Shown: positions 51,627-60,628, numbered from the stretch's first letter. The stretch: 64,000 nt of DNA from Caballeronia novacaledonica (GCF_900258035.1 NZ_OGTP01000004.1:300107-364106); one strand, 5' to 3'. The notes: generated from the sequence alone by a model not told the origin. Numbers and translations are program-made.

Positions 51627-53591
51627 ATGCGCCTCGGAGTCTGCTACTACCCGGAACACTGGCCGGAATCGATGTGGAAAGAGGATGCGCGACGCATGAA
51701 AGCGCTCGGCATCGAACAGGTGCGCATTGCGGAATTTGCGTGGAGCCGCATGGAGCCGTCGCCGGGCGAGTATGACTGGGGCTGGCTTGACCGCGCCGTC
51801 GACGTGCTCGGCGCAGCGGGGCTGCAAGTGGTGATGTGCACGCCCACCGCAACGCCGCCGAAGTGGCTGATCGACCGTCATCCGGACATTCTTCCGGTCG
51901 GCGCGGATGGCCGTTCTCGTGCGTTCGGCTCGCGCCGCCATTACGATTTCTCGTCGCCGTCGTACTTCGAGGCATCCCGTGCGATCTGCACGGCCATTGC
52001 CCGTCGATATGGCGCGCATCCCGCAGTCGCGTACTGGCAGACCGACAACGAATACGGCTGCCATAACACTGTGGTCAGCTATTCGACCTCCGCCGTGCAA
52101 CGCTTTCGCGAATGGCTGAAGGCTCGTTACAAGACGATCGATGCACTCAATCTCGCATGGGGCACGGTGTTCTGGAGCATGGAATATCGGAGTTTCGATG
52201 AAATCGATGCACCCATTGCGACGGTGACGGAGGCGCATCCGTCGCATCGGCTGAACTACCGGCGCTTCGCTTCCGATGAAGTCGCGCGCTACAACCGCAT
52301 GCAGGTCGAGATCATTCGCGCGTATTCGCCGGGCCGGCCCGTCGCGCATAACTTCATGCAGTTGTTCACCGAGTTCGATCACTACGCGGTCGCGCGCGAT
52401 CTCGATGTCGCGACATGGGACAGCTATCCGCTCGGCGCGCTCGAAGAGCAATGGTTCGCGCCGGCCGTGAAAAGGAAATACCTGCGCACGGGTCATCCGG
52501 ATTTCGCATCGTTCAATCACGATGTGTATCGCGGCATGTCGAAACTGCCCTTCTGGGTCATGGAGCAGCAGCCCGGACCGGTGAACTGGGCGCACTGGAA
52601 TCCGTCGCCGCTGCCGGGCATGGTGCGCCTGTGGAGCTGGGAAGCGTTCGCGCATGGCGCGGGCTGCGTGTCGTACTTCCGATGGCGTCAGGCGCCGTTC
52701 GCGCAGGAGCAGATGCACGCGGGGCTGAACACGCCCGACAACCGGCTCGATATCGGCGGCGGCGAGGCGGAACGGGTCGCGTGCGAGATTGCAGCAATCG
52801 AATCGGCGAATGTCGATGCCAACGCGGTCGTGCGCGGCAAGATCGCGCTGATCTACGACTACGACGCGAAGTGGCTCTTCGAGATTCAGCCGCAGGGTGC
52901 GGACTTTCACTATCCGCGCTTCGCGTTCGAGTATTACTCGGCGTTGCGCGCGCTCGGATTCGATCTCGATGTGATTTCCGCCGATGCATCGCTCGATGGC
53001 TACGCGATGATCGTCGTGCCGCCGCTGCCCATCGTGCCGGATGACTTCGCGGCGCGGCTCGCGGCGTCGGACGCGCAGATCGTGCTGGGCCCGCGCACGG
53101 GTTCGAAAACGGCCGATGCGCAGATTCCCGCGAACCTGCCGCCGGGCGCGCTTGCATCGCTGTTGCCGATACGCGTGTGGCGCGTCGAATCCATGCGTCC
53201 GAACGTGACGGAAGCGGTGACGTTCGGCACTGAAGCAGGACACGCGCGTCACTGGCGCGATCTGATCGACGGCCCCGGCGTCACGGTGCAGGCGCGCTTC
53301 GCCGACGGGCATCCCGCATACGTGCGTCATGGTTCGACGCATTACTTCGCGAGCCTCTTCGACGATCGCCTGACGCAGACGCTTTTCGCGGATATCGCGA
53401 ATCAGGCCGGTCTTACACCGACGCCGCTCGGCGACGATCTGCGCATCAGCCGTCGCGGAAATCTGACGTACGTCTTCAACTATTCGAACGCGCCATACAC
53501 GATCGAAGACATCGCCGACGAGCGCTTCGTGATCGCCTCGCGCGAAGTCGAACCGCAAGGCGTGGCTGCTTATAAAACGAATACGGCGTGA
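51627..53591 (+). CDS. GH42 beta-galactosidase, copy 2
   Basis: A 654-residue family 42 enzyme, paralogous to the copy at 43166 along its whole length ([16 protein letters not shown]). Acid/base Glu142 is in WQTDNEYG and nucleophile Glu313 in [13 protein letters not shown]. No signal peptide. ATG at 51627 starts at the conserved N-terminus; an upstream frame would cross the operator. It is followed after 33 bases by a second sugar-binding protein. Confidence 0.93.
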   Translation: MRLGVCYYPEHWPESMWKEDARRMKALGIEQVRIAEFAWSRMEPSPGEYDWGWLDRAVDVLGAAGLQVVMCTPTATPPKWLIDRHPDILPVGADGRSRAFGSRRHYDFSSPSYFEASRAICTAIARRYGAHPAVAYWQTDNEYGCHNTVVSYSTSAVQRFREWLKARYKTIDALNLAWGTVFWSMEYRSFDEIDAPIATVTEAHPSHRLNYRRFASDEVARYNRMQVEIIRAYSPGRPVAHNFMQLFTEFDHYAVARDLDVATWDSYPLGALEEQWFAPAVKRKYLRTGHPDFASFNHDVYRGMSKLPFWVMEQQPGPVNWAHWNPSPLPGMVRLWSWEAFAHGAGCVSYFRWRQAPFAQEQMHAGLNTPDNRLDIGGGEAERVACEIAAIESANVDANAVVRGKIALIYDYDAKWLFEIQPQGADFHYPRFAFEYYSALRALGFDLDVISADASLDGYAMIVVPPLPIVPDDFAARLAASDAQIVLGPRTGSKTADAQIPANLPPGALASLLPIRVWRVESMRPNVTEAVTFGTEAGHARHWRDLIDGPGVTVQARFADGHPAYVRHGSTHYFASLFDDRLTQTLFADIANQAGLTPTPLGDDLRISRRGNLTYVFNYSNAPYTIEDIADERFVIASREVEPQGVAAYKTNTA

Positions 53592-53624
53592 CGGACCGGC
53601 AGCGAACAAACCAGGAGACAGGTA

Positions 53625-54890
53625 ATGACAGTCAAAAGACGCAACACGCGCAAGGCTATCGCGGCGGCTGTAATGGCGGTGGCGGCAAGCTTTGCATCGA
53701 TCGCGGCGACGTCCGTGCAAGCCGGCACGATGACCATCAACATCGCGTTCAAGGGCGCGAGCCAGCGCGCAGTGTGGCAGGAATTGCTCGATGCGTTCAA
53801 GAAGGCGCATCCGGATATCGATGTGAAAGCATCGTTCGTCGATGAAGAAGCGTACAAGGTGCAGTTGCCCGGCTGGCTGACGACCGTCGCGCCGGATGTC
53901 GTCAACTGGCACAACGGCGAACGCATGGCGTATTACGCGCGGCGCGGGCTTCTCGAAGACCTGAGCGACGACTGGCAGAAGAACGGCTGGAACGACATGT
54001 ATGCATCGACGAAGGAATCGTCGAGCTATAACGGCAAGCAGTACGCCGCGCCGACGGTGTATTACTCGTGGGGCCTGTTCTATCGCAAGGATCTGTTCCA
54101 GAAGGTCGGCATCAGCGAAGAGCCGAAAACCTGGGATCAGTTGATGGACGCGTGCAAGAAGCTGAAGGCCGCGGGCATCACGCCGTTCGCGGTCGGCGGC
54201 CGCGATGCGTGGACGCTCGCCGGCTGGTTCGATTATCTCGACCTGCGTCTGAACGGCAACGCGTTCCATCAGCAATTGATGGCGGGAAATGTGCCGTACA
54301 CCGATCCGCGCGTGAAGAAGGTCTACACGACATGGAAGCAGTTGCTCGACGATCACGATTTCATCGACAACGCGCTATCCTATGATCTCGACGGCGCGCA
54401 GCCGTTCCTGTTCCAGGGCAAGGCCGCCATGATGCTGATGGGCACATTCATCACCGGTGGATTTCCGGCGGCCGTGAAGCCGAACATGGGCTACTTCCAG
54501 TTCCCGATCATCGATTCGAAAGTGCCGACGGCGGAGGACGGCCCGGTCGAATCGCTGCACATTCCGTCAAAGGCGAAGAACAAGGCGGAGGCGCACGCGT
54601 TCCTCGCGTTCATCGAAACGCCGGCGAACGGCGCGAAGCTCGCGGCGGGGCTGGGCTCGCTGTCGGCGAACAGCAAGTCGCCGGAACCTGAAGATCCGAT
54701 TTCGAAGATCGGCTTCCAGATTCTGTCGAACACGAAGGGCGGCATCGCGCAGTTCTACGATCGCGACATGACCAAGGAAATGGCCGACGAAGGCATGAAG
54801 GGCATGCAGCAGTTCATCGCCGATCCTTCGAAGCTCGACAGCATCCTCGCGCAACTCGAGGCAACCCGTAAGCGCATCTACAAGAAATAA
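53625..54890 (+). CDS. CUT1 sugar-binding protein, copy 2
   Basis: A 421-residue periplasmic receptor with a signal peptide (residues about 1-36, KRRNTRKAIAA...TSVQA) and the family body (ELLDAFKKAHPDIDVKAS, LFYRKDLFQKVGI, GKAAMMLMGTFITGGFP). It is paralogous to the receptor at 47048. No permease or ATPase genes follow, so it probably works with the permeases of the first locus, extending the importer to another galactoside. ATG follows CAGGAGACAGG. Confidence 0.92.
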   Translation: MTVKRRNTRKAIAAAVMAVAASFASIAATSVQAGTMTINIAFKGASQRAVWQELLDAFKKAHPDIDVKASFVDEEAYKVQLPGWLTTVAPDVVNWHNGERMAYYARRGLLEDLSDDWQKNGWNDMYASTKESSSYNGKQYAAPTVYYSWGLFYRKDLFQKVGISEEPKTWDQLMDACKKLKAAGITPFAVGGRDAWTLAGWFDYLDLRLNGNAFHQQLMAGNVPYTDPRVKKVYTTWKQLLDDHDFIDNALSYDLDGAQPFLFQGKAAMMLMGTFITGGFPAAVKPNMGYFQFPIIDSKVPTAEDGPVESLHIPSKAKNKAEAHAFLAFIETPANGAKLAAGLGSLSANSKSPEPEDPISKIGFQILSNTKGGIAQFYDRDMTKEMADEGMKGMQQFIADPSKLDSILAQLEATRKRIYKK

Positions 54891-54989
54891 GCTCAAACGA
54901 AGGTGCCGGCGGATGAACGTCTGTCTGCCCGCGCCTGACTGATAGCTTTTCAGGCGGCAAGGCGCCTTCCATCCCGCAGGATCGTCGTC

Positions 54990-55262
54990 GTGAGATTGAC
55001 GATCCTGATCTGGTTGACGGAGCCGAAGAAGCATTTTCCGCCGCAGCAGGACGGCAACCTCGTGGAAGACGGCGTCTGTGTCGGATTCATCACCGAGAAG
55101 ATCGGTCAGAGCCAGCCGACGGTGACCACGCATATGCAAACGCTGGCGAAGGCAGGGCTGGTCACGTCAAAGAAGATCAAGAATTGCGTCTGCTACAAAC
55201 GCGATGCCCCCTCGATCGATCGCTTTCTCGGTGATCTCGTTGGCGTTCTGCGTCGACCTTGA
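54990..55262 (+). CDS. ArsR-like winged-helix protein, possibly N-terminally shortened
   Basis: Ninety residues from a GTG at 54990. The second half is a clear ArsR-type helix-turn-helix and wing (FITEKIGQSQPTVTTHMQTL, AKAGLVTSKKIKNCVCYKRD). The first helix, usually about 20 residues longer (a RLRILxxL segment after a lead helix), begins abruptly at RLTILIWLTEP. No good ribosome-binding site precedes the GTG. It may be a truncated relic or a short functional repressor. It lies between the binding-protein gene and a lipoprotein remnant. Confidence 0.5.
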   Translation: MRLTILIWLTEPKKHFPPQQDGNLVEDGVCVGFITEKIGQSQPTVTTHMQTLAKAGLVTSKKIKNCVCYKRDAPSIDRFLGDLVGVLRRP

Positions 55263-55280
55263 CGACTGAAGGAGAAACCT

Positions 55281-55412
55281 ATGTTCAGGAGCGTTTTGCA
55301 ATCGGGCTTCGCGACCGTCATCGCAATGACACTGGCGGCATGTGCGGCGCAACCTGCAGACCCGGCCGCTGCGGCTCTGGTGCAATTAGGGTCGGCGAGT
55401 CGGTTAGAGTAG
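55281..55412 (+). pseudogene. 5' remnant of a small lipoprotein gene cut by an IS6 element
   Basis: From an ATG at 55281, after GGAG, the frame encodes a lipoprotein signal: MFRSVLQSGFATVIAMTLAA followed by Cys21 (lipobox LAAC). About ten residues later the DNA enters the left inverted repeat of the IS element at 55373 and the frame stops within it at 55412. The original downstream part is not recognisable on the other side of the element. Confidence 0.6.
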
Positions 55413-56214
55413 TCGGAGCGAAAAGAACTGATGACCCGCGATGAGCAAGCTGAAGAGTCTGGAAGAGCTGTTCGGTGGACGCCATTTTGATCGGGAGATC
55501 ATCGTTCTGTGTGTTCGCTGGTATCTGCGCTACAAGCTCAGCCTACGCGATCTGGTCGAGATGATGGCCGAACGGGGATTGTCCCTGGCTCACACGACGA
55601 TCCTGTGCTGGGTGAGGCGTTATACCCCCGAGTTCGTCAAACGCTGGAACCGCTTTGCGACGCCTGCGGGACGCTCGTGGCGTGTCGACGAGACCTACCT
55701 GAAGATTCGCGGCAGGTGGGTCTACCTGTACCGGGCGGTGGATCGGGCTGGCCAGACGGTGGACTTCATGCTCAGAGCGAGGCGCGACGTGGCCGCGGCC
55801 AAAGCCTTTTTCAGCAAGGCCATCAGGCATCAGGCCCAGTTGCCGGAGACCATCACGCTCGATGGGTATGCTGCCTCGCACCGCGCGGTGCGCGAGATGA
55901 AGGCCGATGGTCTGCTGCCTGAAGACACAAAGGTCCGGTCCTCAAAGTATCTGAACAACTTGATCGAGCAGGACCATCGGCACATCAAATTCAGAACGAA
56001 CGTCATGCTTGGATTCAAACGGTTCAGGAGCGCTGCGACCACGATTTCAGGCATCGAGTTGACGCATCGAATTCGCAAGGGCCAGTTCGATCTCGCGAAA
56101 CTCGGTCTCAAGGATGCCGCTGCACCCGTCATATGGAGTGCGGTTTTATCCGCTCGATAAGTTATCCTGCATATATGAAGCGTTTCAACCCGCTTTCCTA
56201 TTTGCACCAAAACC
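55373..56214 (+). mobile_element. IS6-family insertion sequence, about 842 bp
   Basis: The left end GGCTCTGGTGCAA (55373-55385) is matched in inverted orientation by TTGCACCAAAACC (56202-56214), with two mismatches in 13. They enclose a single IS6-type transposase. The size fits the family (about 0.8 kb). The flanking eight bases, GCCGCTGC and GTCAGGCT, do not match, so there is no target-site duplication. That points to a recombination or adjacent deletion after insertion. Confidence 0.8.
55441..56160 (+). CDS. IS6-family transposase
   Basis: A 239-residue DDE transposase. The catalytic triad is Asp83 (WRVDETYLK), Asp141 ([12 protein letters not shown]) and Glu176 ([12 protein letters not shown]), followed by [16 protein letters not shown], the IS6-family C-terminal block. 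The frame is intact, so the element may still be active. Confidence 0.93.
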   Translation: MSKLKSLEELFGGRHFDREIIVLCVRWYLRYKLSLRDLVEMMAERGLSLAHTTILCWVRRYTPEFVKRWNRFATPAGRSWRVDETYLKIRGRWVYLYRAVDRAGQTVDFMLRARRDVAAAKAFFSKAIRHQAQLPETITLDGYAASHRAVREMKADGLLPEDTKVRSSKYLNNLIEQDHRHIKFRTNVMLGFKRFRSAATTISGIELTHRIRKGQFDLAKLGLKDAAAPVIWSAVLSAR

Positions 56215-56257
56215 GTCAGGCTCAGGTCTGATCGGCCCACCAGCCCTTATGCAGGTC

Positions 56258-56288
56258 GTGGGGCAGCAAGCAAGTCTTGCTGCCCCAC
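56258..56288. repeat. Perfect 13-base-pair stem-loop beside the IS6 element
   Basis: GTGGGGCAGCAAG (56258-56270) and CTTGCTGCCCCAC (56276-56288) are perfect inverted copies around a CAAGT loop. No T-run follows on either strand. It lies 44 bases outside the IS right end. It could be a terminator of a lost gene or a leftover mobile-element end. Confidence 0.6.
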
Positions 56289-56516
56289 GCGAGATGCACC
56301 GATCCCTATCTCTCGAGCCTCGGTCCAACTGCAGGAACGCAAGGTCCTGAGGCTATCGAAAAGTTTCTCACTGGCCTCCTTAACAAAGTGCCAGATTTCA
56401 AGTTCAAGGACGTAAAGATCCTTATCGACACGCCGACCTACGCATTCGGTGAAGATTCGGTTGGAGCATTAGTTCCGTCGACGGGCAACGTTTACCAGCC
56501 GATGTACGCCGGTCGC
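56277..56516 (+). pseudogene. Remnant of an NTF2/SnoaL-like gene
   Basis: The frame contains GPEAIEKFLTGLLNKVPDFK, FKDVKILIDTPTYAFGEDSV and VYQPMYAGR, which follows the helix-strand pattern of SnoaL-like proteins (G-x-E-x-I-x-x-F-[LM]...PD[FL]...D). It lacks a proper start and loses the family pattern after YAGR at 56516. It is probably a fragment left by the rearrangement around the IS6 element. Confidence 0.4.
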
Positions 56517-56915
56517 CCGCGTTGCAGAGCACGGCAATCAAGTTGCTCCGCGAATCTCTTGACACTGTTGCAGCACAGAAGGCATTTAGTCTCGCCAATG
56601 AGCAGGAAGCAGGTTGCGCGGATATCGTTACCGCTCATTCGCGGTGTCAGGGTTCCGACGTCCTACGCTGCCCGATCGCTCGGCAACGCAATGCAACTTA
56701 CATGTGCGGCACGCCGCGCTTTGACTGCCGGCCTATGGGCGGTAATCCTTCGCCGTGGGTGTCAACAAACCGCGGGCCGACCGGCTCTCGCGTCCGGGGA
56801 AACGCAGCGCGTGGACTCTTGCGTCGATGCAACTAATGGTCTGCCCATCCGCACCCCAACGAATTGCGCAGCTCAACGATGATCGGGAGCCCGTCTACAA
56901 GACCGACAAATGCTT
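56517..56915. other. Degenerate stretch without a supported gene
   Basis: Frames on both strands are open for up to about 100 codons, but the translations are Arg/Cys-rich and show no family motif. I see no RNA gene or repeat here. Confidence 0.4.
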
Positions 56916-57224
56916 TCAAACACCCAAAAAGTCAGCCTCTGTCAGGCGGAGTGGGCTGGTTGGCCGCGCGAGCAGCTTTCGCCGCGCGACCGATTCAGTG
57001 CGAGAAAACCCGTCCCTGAACGCTCTCACCAATCGGCTATTGTCCGCATCGGGCGGCAGCCAGAAACAGACCTCCAAGCACTTGCGCGGCGCGACGCACG
57101 TCACGTTTTCTCCGCCCCAATCGATGAAAGTGAGGGTTCGTTTGTCAGCTGAGATCTGTGGTTGAGGTACAAGGACTTTCATGAACGGAATTGCGGTGGC
57201 GGATAGAATCGGCAGGCGCGTCAT
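56916..57224 (-). CDS. Small hypothetical protein downstream of the recombinase
   Basis: A possible 102-residue protein (MTRLPILSATAIPFMKVLVP...), containing FIDWGGENVTCVAPRKCLEV and a C-terminal LARPTSPLRLTEADFLGV. Composition is protein-like, and it starts 33 bases after the recombinase stop on the same strand. No family is recognised. Start choice is uncertain: ATG at 57224, GTG at 57245 or ATG at 57182 are possible, none with a strong ribosome-binding site. Confidence 0.42.
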   Translation of the reverse strand: MTRLPILSATAIPFMKVLVPQPQISADKRTLTFIDWGGENVTCVAPRKCLEVCFWLPPDADNSRLVRAFRDGFSRTESVARRKLLARPTSPLRLTEADFLGV

Positions 57225-57256
57225 CGGGGACGCGTTGTGTGTCACCTCGCTAGGCT

Positions 57257-58525
57257 TCACCAGTCTACCCGGTGCTTTTCTTCGGTCTCTTGATGGCGCC
57301 GATCTTCGTCGACGTGCAAGTAAATGCTCGTTGTCGTGAGGGATGCATGGCCGAGATTGTCGCGCACCGTACGCAGATCCACCTTGCGATCGGCCATGTG
57401 CGAGCCGGCGCTGTGCCTGAGCCAATGCGCGGACGCTTTTTCGAGCAGATCGGCGCGCGCGCTTTGCGCATCGTCACGTTCACGTAGGCGCGCCGCTGCG
57501 CCCGCAAACACGTCCTTGACGATGGCGTGCAGCGCCGCGCGCGTGAGCGGCGCGCACGTCGCCGCGCGTTCGTTGGATGCCGTCGCGCCGATCGGCAGCA
57601 CGAGCGGTGTATCTTCGTTGGGCGAGGGCAGCGCGCTCAAGCCAAGATGCTGCCGATAGCGGGACAGTTCCATCATCAGCTCGCGCGTGGCCGGCACGAG
57701 CCGCTGCTTGTCGCCTTTGCCGTGGATAGTGAGCCACCAGCGCAGCGCGCCGTCCGCATCCTGTCGCACAAAGAATCGGCCCATGGTGTTCGCACCGACC
57801 TCCGCAATGCGCAGCCCGCCGAGATAGAGCAGGGTGAACAACCATCGGACGCGGTACGCGTGGGCCTTTTCCCGGTCCGTTTGCTTTGGCATCGTCGCAA
57901 TGAAGTCCTTGACCTCCTGCCAAATGCTCGGCTCCAGATAACGGGTGATGCGGGGCGCCGCGTGGCGCGTGCGTTGGCGCGAGAGCGACAGCGGATTGCC
58001 GGCCAGATAACCGGCCTGCACCAGCCACGAGAACATCACGTTCAAGATGACGGTCGCCTGGCGTTGGCTGGACGGCGAGAGCGGACCGTAGAACGGCCGC
58101 CAGCGCGGGTCGCTGCGCGGATGCTTGCGGCCGCCCCCGGCCACCCAGGTGCCGGCAGGCTGTGGGTCGGCGAGGAACTGCTGATAGCGCAGGCAGTCTT
58201 CATGCGTCAGAGAAGAGAGGAGTTTGCCCATCTCGACGACCGACCAGAGCAGGAGTCGCTCGGCTTCCTTGCGGTAATTCTCGAAGGTGGTTTTCGTGTC
58301 GACAAAGCGGGACAGCCAGGCGCGGATCGCATCGAGGTCGTTGTCGGCGGCAATCTGTGCGTGCCCTGTCACGGCACGATTCAGCCCTGCGGAGCCGTCC
58401 AGCTTTGCTGGAATGAGGAGCTTGTCGAGCGGTGTCGGTTGCAATGCATACGGCGGCAGGGTCGGCGCAGCGGGCTTGGAAGTCACGTTCGTTCCGGCGA
58501 CATGTTGGCGTAAATGTTTCAACAT
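57257..58525 (-). CDS. Tyrosine recombinase, short form
   Basis: A 422-residue site-specific recombinase with catalytic Arg239 (GGLRIAEVG), Lys270 (HGKGDKQR), His367/Arg370 (HWLRHS), His393 and Tyr402 (SIYLHVDEDRRH). Its core-binding domain FENYRKEAERLLLWSVVEMGKLLSSL is very like that of the recombinase at 35978, but it lacks that protein's N-terminal DUF3701-like third. Its start codon lies inside overlapping inverted repeats. It is divergent from kfrA, an arrangement suggesting a replicon-maintenance role such as multimer resolution rather than phage integration. Confidence 0.9.
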   Translation of the reverse strand: MLKHLRQHVAGTNVTSKPAAPTLPPYALQPTPLDKLLIPAKLDGSAGLNRAVTGHAQIAADNDLDAIRAWLSRFVDTKTTFENYRKEAERLLLWSVVEMGKLLSSLTHEDCLRYQQFLADPQPAGTWVAGGGRKHPRSDPRWRPFYGPLSPSSQRQATVILNVMFSWLVQAGYLAGNPLSLSRQRTRHAAPRITRYLEPSIWQEVKDFIATMPKQTDREKAHAYRVRWLFTLLYLGGLRIAEVGANTMGRFFVRQDADGALRWWLTIHGKGDKQRLVPATRELMMELSRYRQHLGLSALPSPNEDTPLVLPIGATASNERAATCAPLTRAALHAIVKDVFAGAAARLRERDDAQSARADLLEKASAHWLRHSAGSHMADRKVDLRTVRDNLGHASLTTTSIYLHVDEDRRHQETEEKHRVDW

Positions 58526-58539
58526 TATAAGGGTAATGT
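58513..58539. promoter_or_regulatory. Overlapping inverted repeats at recombinase start / kfrA promoter
   Basis: AATGTT-TC-AACATT (58513-58526) and ACATTA-TAAGGG-TAATGT (58522-58539) overlap and cover the recombinase ATG (58525-58523). The second has six-base arms around a six-base centre. They could be KfrA or recombinase binding sites controlling both divergent genes. Confidence 0.5.
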
Positions 58540-58616
58540 CAAATCCGGATATCTATGGCGTCAGATAATTGGCGAAATACGTTTTATTATGTACGCATTG
58601 TCATTAGCTTTAATCC

Positions 58617-59633
58617 ATGTCCGACGTCCTCTCCGACGAAACCCGGCTCGCGGCCGATATCGAGCGCCTCAAGGTCGAATTCCCGAAGACGCGCGAGCTC
58701 TATCGCGAGGTGTGCGCGCTGCTGTTCTTCCGCTTTGGCGTGCCGCCGACGGCCAATCGCCTCTACACCTTAGTCCGGCGCGGCACCATGAGCACGCCGG
58801 CTTCGGTATTGAGCGAATTCTGGGCGGAACTGCGAGAGAAGAGCCGGGTGCGCATCGAACATCCAGATCTGCCGCCCGATCTCAGCGAGGCGGCCGGTGA
58901 GCTGATTGGCGCGTTGTGGACGCGTGCGAGCACGTCAGCACAGGCCGAACTGACCGCGCTGCGCGAGGAGGTCGAGGCGCAGCGCGCCGACGCGGAGCAA
59001 AAGGTTGTTACGGCACGCGGTGAACTCGGACGCACCGAGACCGCGCTCGAACAGCGCGCCGCCGCGCTGCTGGCTGCGCAGGTCGAGATTCGGGAGTTCG
59101 AGCGGCGACAGGCAGAGGAGGCCGCCACGCGCAAAGCGCTTGAGGCGCAGATCAAGCGTCTCGGCGAAGAAGCGGTTGTGCGCGAGCGGGAGCTGGAGAA
59201 GGTACGGGACACGTTTTCGCGTGATCTGGAGAAACTTCGGGGGACGGCGGACCGTGCTGAGGAGCGCTTACGCGCGACGGAAAAGCGAGCCCTGCTGGAG
59301 ATCGATCGCGAACGCAGCGCGGTGGCCAAGGCTCAGAAAGAACTGGCCGAGGCAGCCAAACGCGCCGACAAGCGCGAGGCCGAACATCGACGCGCAGTCG
59401 ACGCGCTGCAGGCGCAGCAGGGCGATGCCCGCCATCAAACCGGCGTGCTGCAAGGCAAGCTCGCTGCGCTTGAGGCAACACACAAGTCACTTCAAGAGCA
59501 GTTGAAGTCGCTGCGCGGAACGACGCGCTCCCCAGCGCGGCGCGCGCCTGCGGCAGAAGCCAGTCCGTCAGTCAGGCGAGCAGCCCGAAAGACAGCCGTC
59601 GGCAAAACGGCAAGAGCGAAAGCTCGAACGTAG
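58617..59633 (+). CDS. kfrA: KfrA-like DNA-binding coiled-coil protein
   Basis: A 338-residue protein with a KfrA N-terminal DNA-binding region (residues about 8-115: VCALLFFRFGVPPTANRLYTLVRRGTMSTP) and a very long alanine/glutamate/arginine-rich coiled coil (about 118-300). A basic tail SPARRAPAAEAS...RRAARKTAVGKTARAKART resembles histone-H1-type Lys/Ala tails. KfrA proteins form multimeric coiled-coil arrays and help plasmid stability. It is divergent from the recombinase. Its presence supports a plasmid or chromid origin for this end of the window. Confidence 0.87.
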   Translation: MSDVLSDETRLAADIERLKVEFPKTRELYREVCALLFFRFGVPPTANRLYTLVRRGTMSTPASVLSEFWAELREKSRVRIEHPDLPPDLSEAAGELIGALWTRASTSAQAELTALREEVEAQRADAEQKVVTARGELGRTETALEQRAAALLAAQVEIREFERRQAEEAATRKALEAQIKRLGEEAVVRERELEKVRDTFSRDLEKLRGTADRAEERLRATEKRALLEIDRERSAVAKAQKELAEAAKRADKREAEHRRAVDALQAQQGDARHQTGVLQGKLAALEATHKSLQEQLKSLRGTTRSPARRAPAAEASPSVRRAARKTAVGKTARAKART

Positions 59634-59753
59634 ATAATGACCGGATGGCGCCGCCGAGTGGCGCGATCCATGACCGGTTGGTGCCCCCGAGTCGCGCCGA
59701 CGGTCAAAAGGAGCAAGCAGGTGAGAAGATCAGCAGAGAATAAGTAAAGGGTC

Positions 59754-59996
59754 GTGGCGGTGCGCATCGACCCGGTCATCGAGCAGCGGTTGCGCGTGCT
59801 GGCAGAGGCCACAGGGCGCAAGCAATCGTTCTTCCTGCAGCGGATGATCGAGGAAGGCATCGATGCGATGGAAGAAATCTGGCTGGCGCCGGACACGCTG
59901 GCCAAAGTCCGAAACGGTGGGTTGCCCGAACTGCTCAGCGCACAAAGCACCACCTCGGATCTGTTTGACCTTGATTCGAACGACGCAGTCGCTTAG
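59754..59996 (+). CDS. Ribbon-helix-helix (CopG/RelB-type) protein
   Basis: An 80-residue protein from a GTG at 59754. The N-terminal strand [20 protein letters not shown] followed by [20 protein letters not shown] is a standard ribbon-helix-helix, and the acidic C-terminus ([12 protein letters not shown]) is typical of RelB-like antitoxin tails. No toxin gene follows; the next gene is HU. It could be an orphan antitoxin or a small replicon regulator. AAAGG precedes the start. Confidence 0.78.
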   Translation: MAVRIDPVIEQRLRVLAEATGRKQSFFLQRMIEEGIDAMEEIWLAPDTLAKVRNGGLPELLSAQSTTSDLFDLDSNDAVA

Positions 59997-60067
59997 CGAC
60001 GGCGATCGTCAGATTCAAAACCGATCGCAAAGATCGCGGCCAATTTTACGAGACAGGAAGGGATTCA

Positions 60068-60346
60068 ATGAACAAACAGGAACTGATCGACGCGGTTGCA
60101 TCGGAGTCGGGTACAAGCAAGAGCGCGGCCGAAGAGGCAATCAATGCCGCCTTGAACACCATCTCGAAGGAGGTGGCGGCAGGGAGTACCGTTCAGCTCG
60201 TCGGTTTTGGCACATTCGGAAGGGGCGAGCGTGCAGCACGGACGGGTCGAAACCCCGCGACGGGCGAAGCGATCGAGATCGCGGCCGCGAAAACTGTCAA
60301 ATTCACCGCGGGCAAGGCGTTCAAGGATGCCGTGAACCAAGCCTGA
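60068..60346 (+). CDS. HU-family nucleoid protein
   Basis: A 92-residue HU/IHF-fold protein: [20 protein letters not shown], the body helix [42 protein letters not shown] covering the DNA-binding arm with the proline that intercalates, and [14 protein letters not shown] at the end. It binds and bends DNA. It is an extra copy encoded in the kfrA block rather than a housekeeping locus, judged by neighbours. GGAAGG precedes the ATG. A SET-domain methyltransferase gene lies 374 bases downstream. Confidence 0.94.
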   Translation: MNKQELIDAVASESGTSKSAAEEAINAALNTISKEVAAGSTVQLVGFGTFGRGERAARTGRNPATGEAIEIAAAKTVKFTAGKAFKDAVNQA

Positions 60347-60415
60347 ACACGGCGAGAACCAGAGGCGCCCGAGGCGGCAGACGATCCAATCGTCCGCTGC
60401 CTTCGGACGGACAGT

Positions 60416-60442
60416 GAGACTCAGTCAGAAAAGCTGAGTCTC
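60416..60442. terminator. Bidirectional stem-loop between HU and a convergent small gene
   Basis: GAGACTCAG (60416-60424) and CTGAGTCTC (60434-60442) form a perfect nine-base-pair stem. The right half lies inside the 3' end of the convergent gene. Position between two convergent genes suggests a shared terminator, although T-runs are missing. Confidence 0.5.
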
Positions 60443-60628
60443 GAGGGGCACGAGGTTGACCCACTTTACGGCGGTGCGGCGCTCTTGCCCGTCCGGGTGA
60501 ATGGAGCGAATCATGACGCGTTGTCCGCGCGCTTCGCCCAGAACTTCCGCGATCCGGTCTTCATAGCGCACCAGGGTGCCGCGCGCCGGCTTGCGTTTGA
60601 GTTTCGTGCGACGAGGCGGAGCGGACAT
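60425..60628 (-). CDS. Small basic hypothetical protein
   Basis: A 67-residue protein starting MSAPPRRTKLKRKPARGTLV. The centre RYEDRIAEVLGEARGQRVMIRSIHPDGQERRTAVKWVNLVPLE has an SH3-like small beta-barrel pattern. ATG at 60628 follows CAGGAA. The strongly basic N-terminus suggests nucleic-acid binding. It lies between HU and the SET gene on the opposite strand, 91 bases from the divergent SET start. No family is recognised. Confidence 0.6.
   Translation of the reverse strand: MSAPPRRTKLKRKPARGTLVRYEDRIAEVLGEARGQRVMIRSIHPDGQERRTAVKWVNLVPLETQLF

Noticed and set aside
51612..54356. A very long (914-codon) minus-strand open frame opposite GH42 copy 2 and the second binding protein.
   Set aside because: Arg/His/Val-rich antisense shadow; both + strand genes have full catalytic or signal-peptide features and intact operon spacing.
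57527..58513. A 328-codon + strand frame opposite the second recombinase.
   Set aside because: No motif; the minus-strand frame contains the complete tyrosine-recombinase active site.
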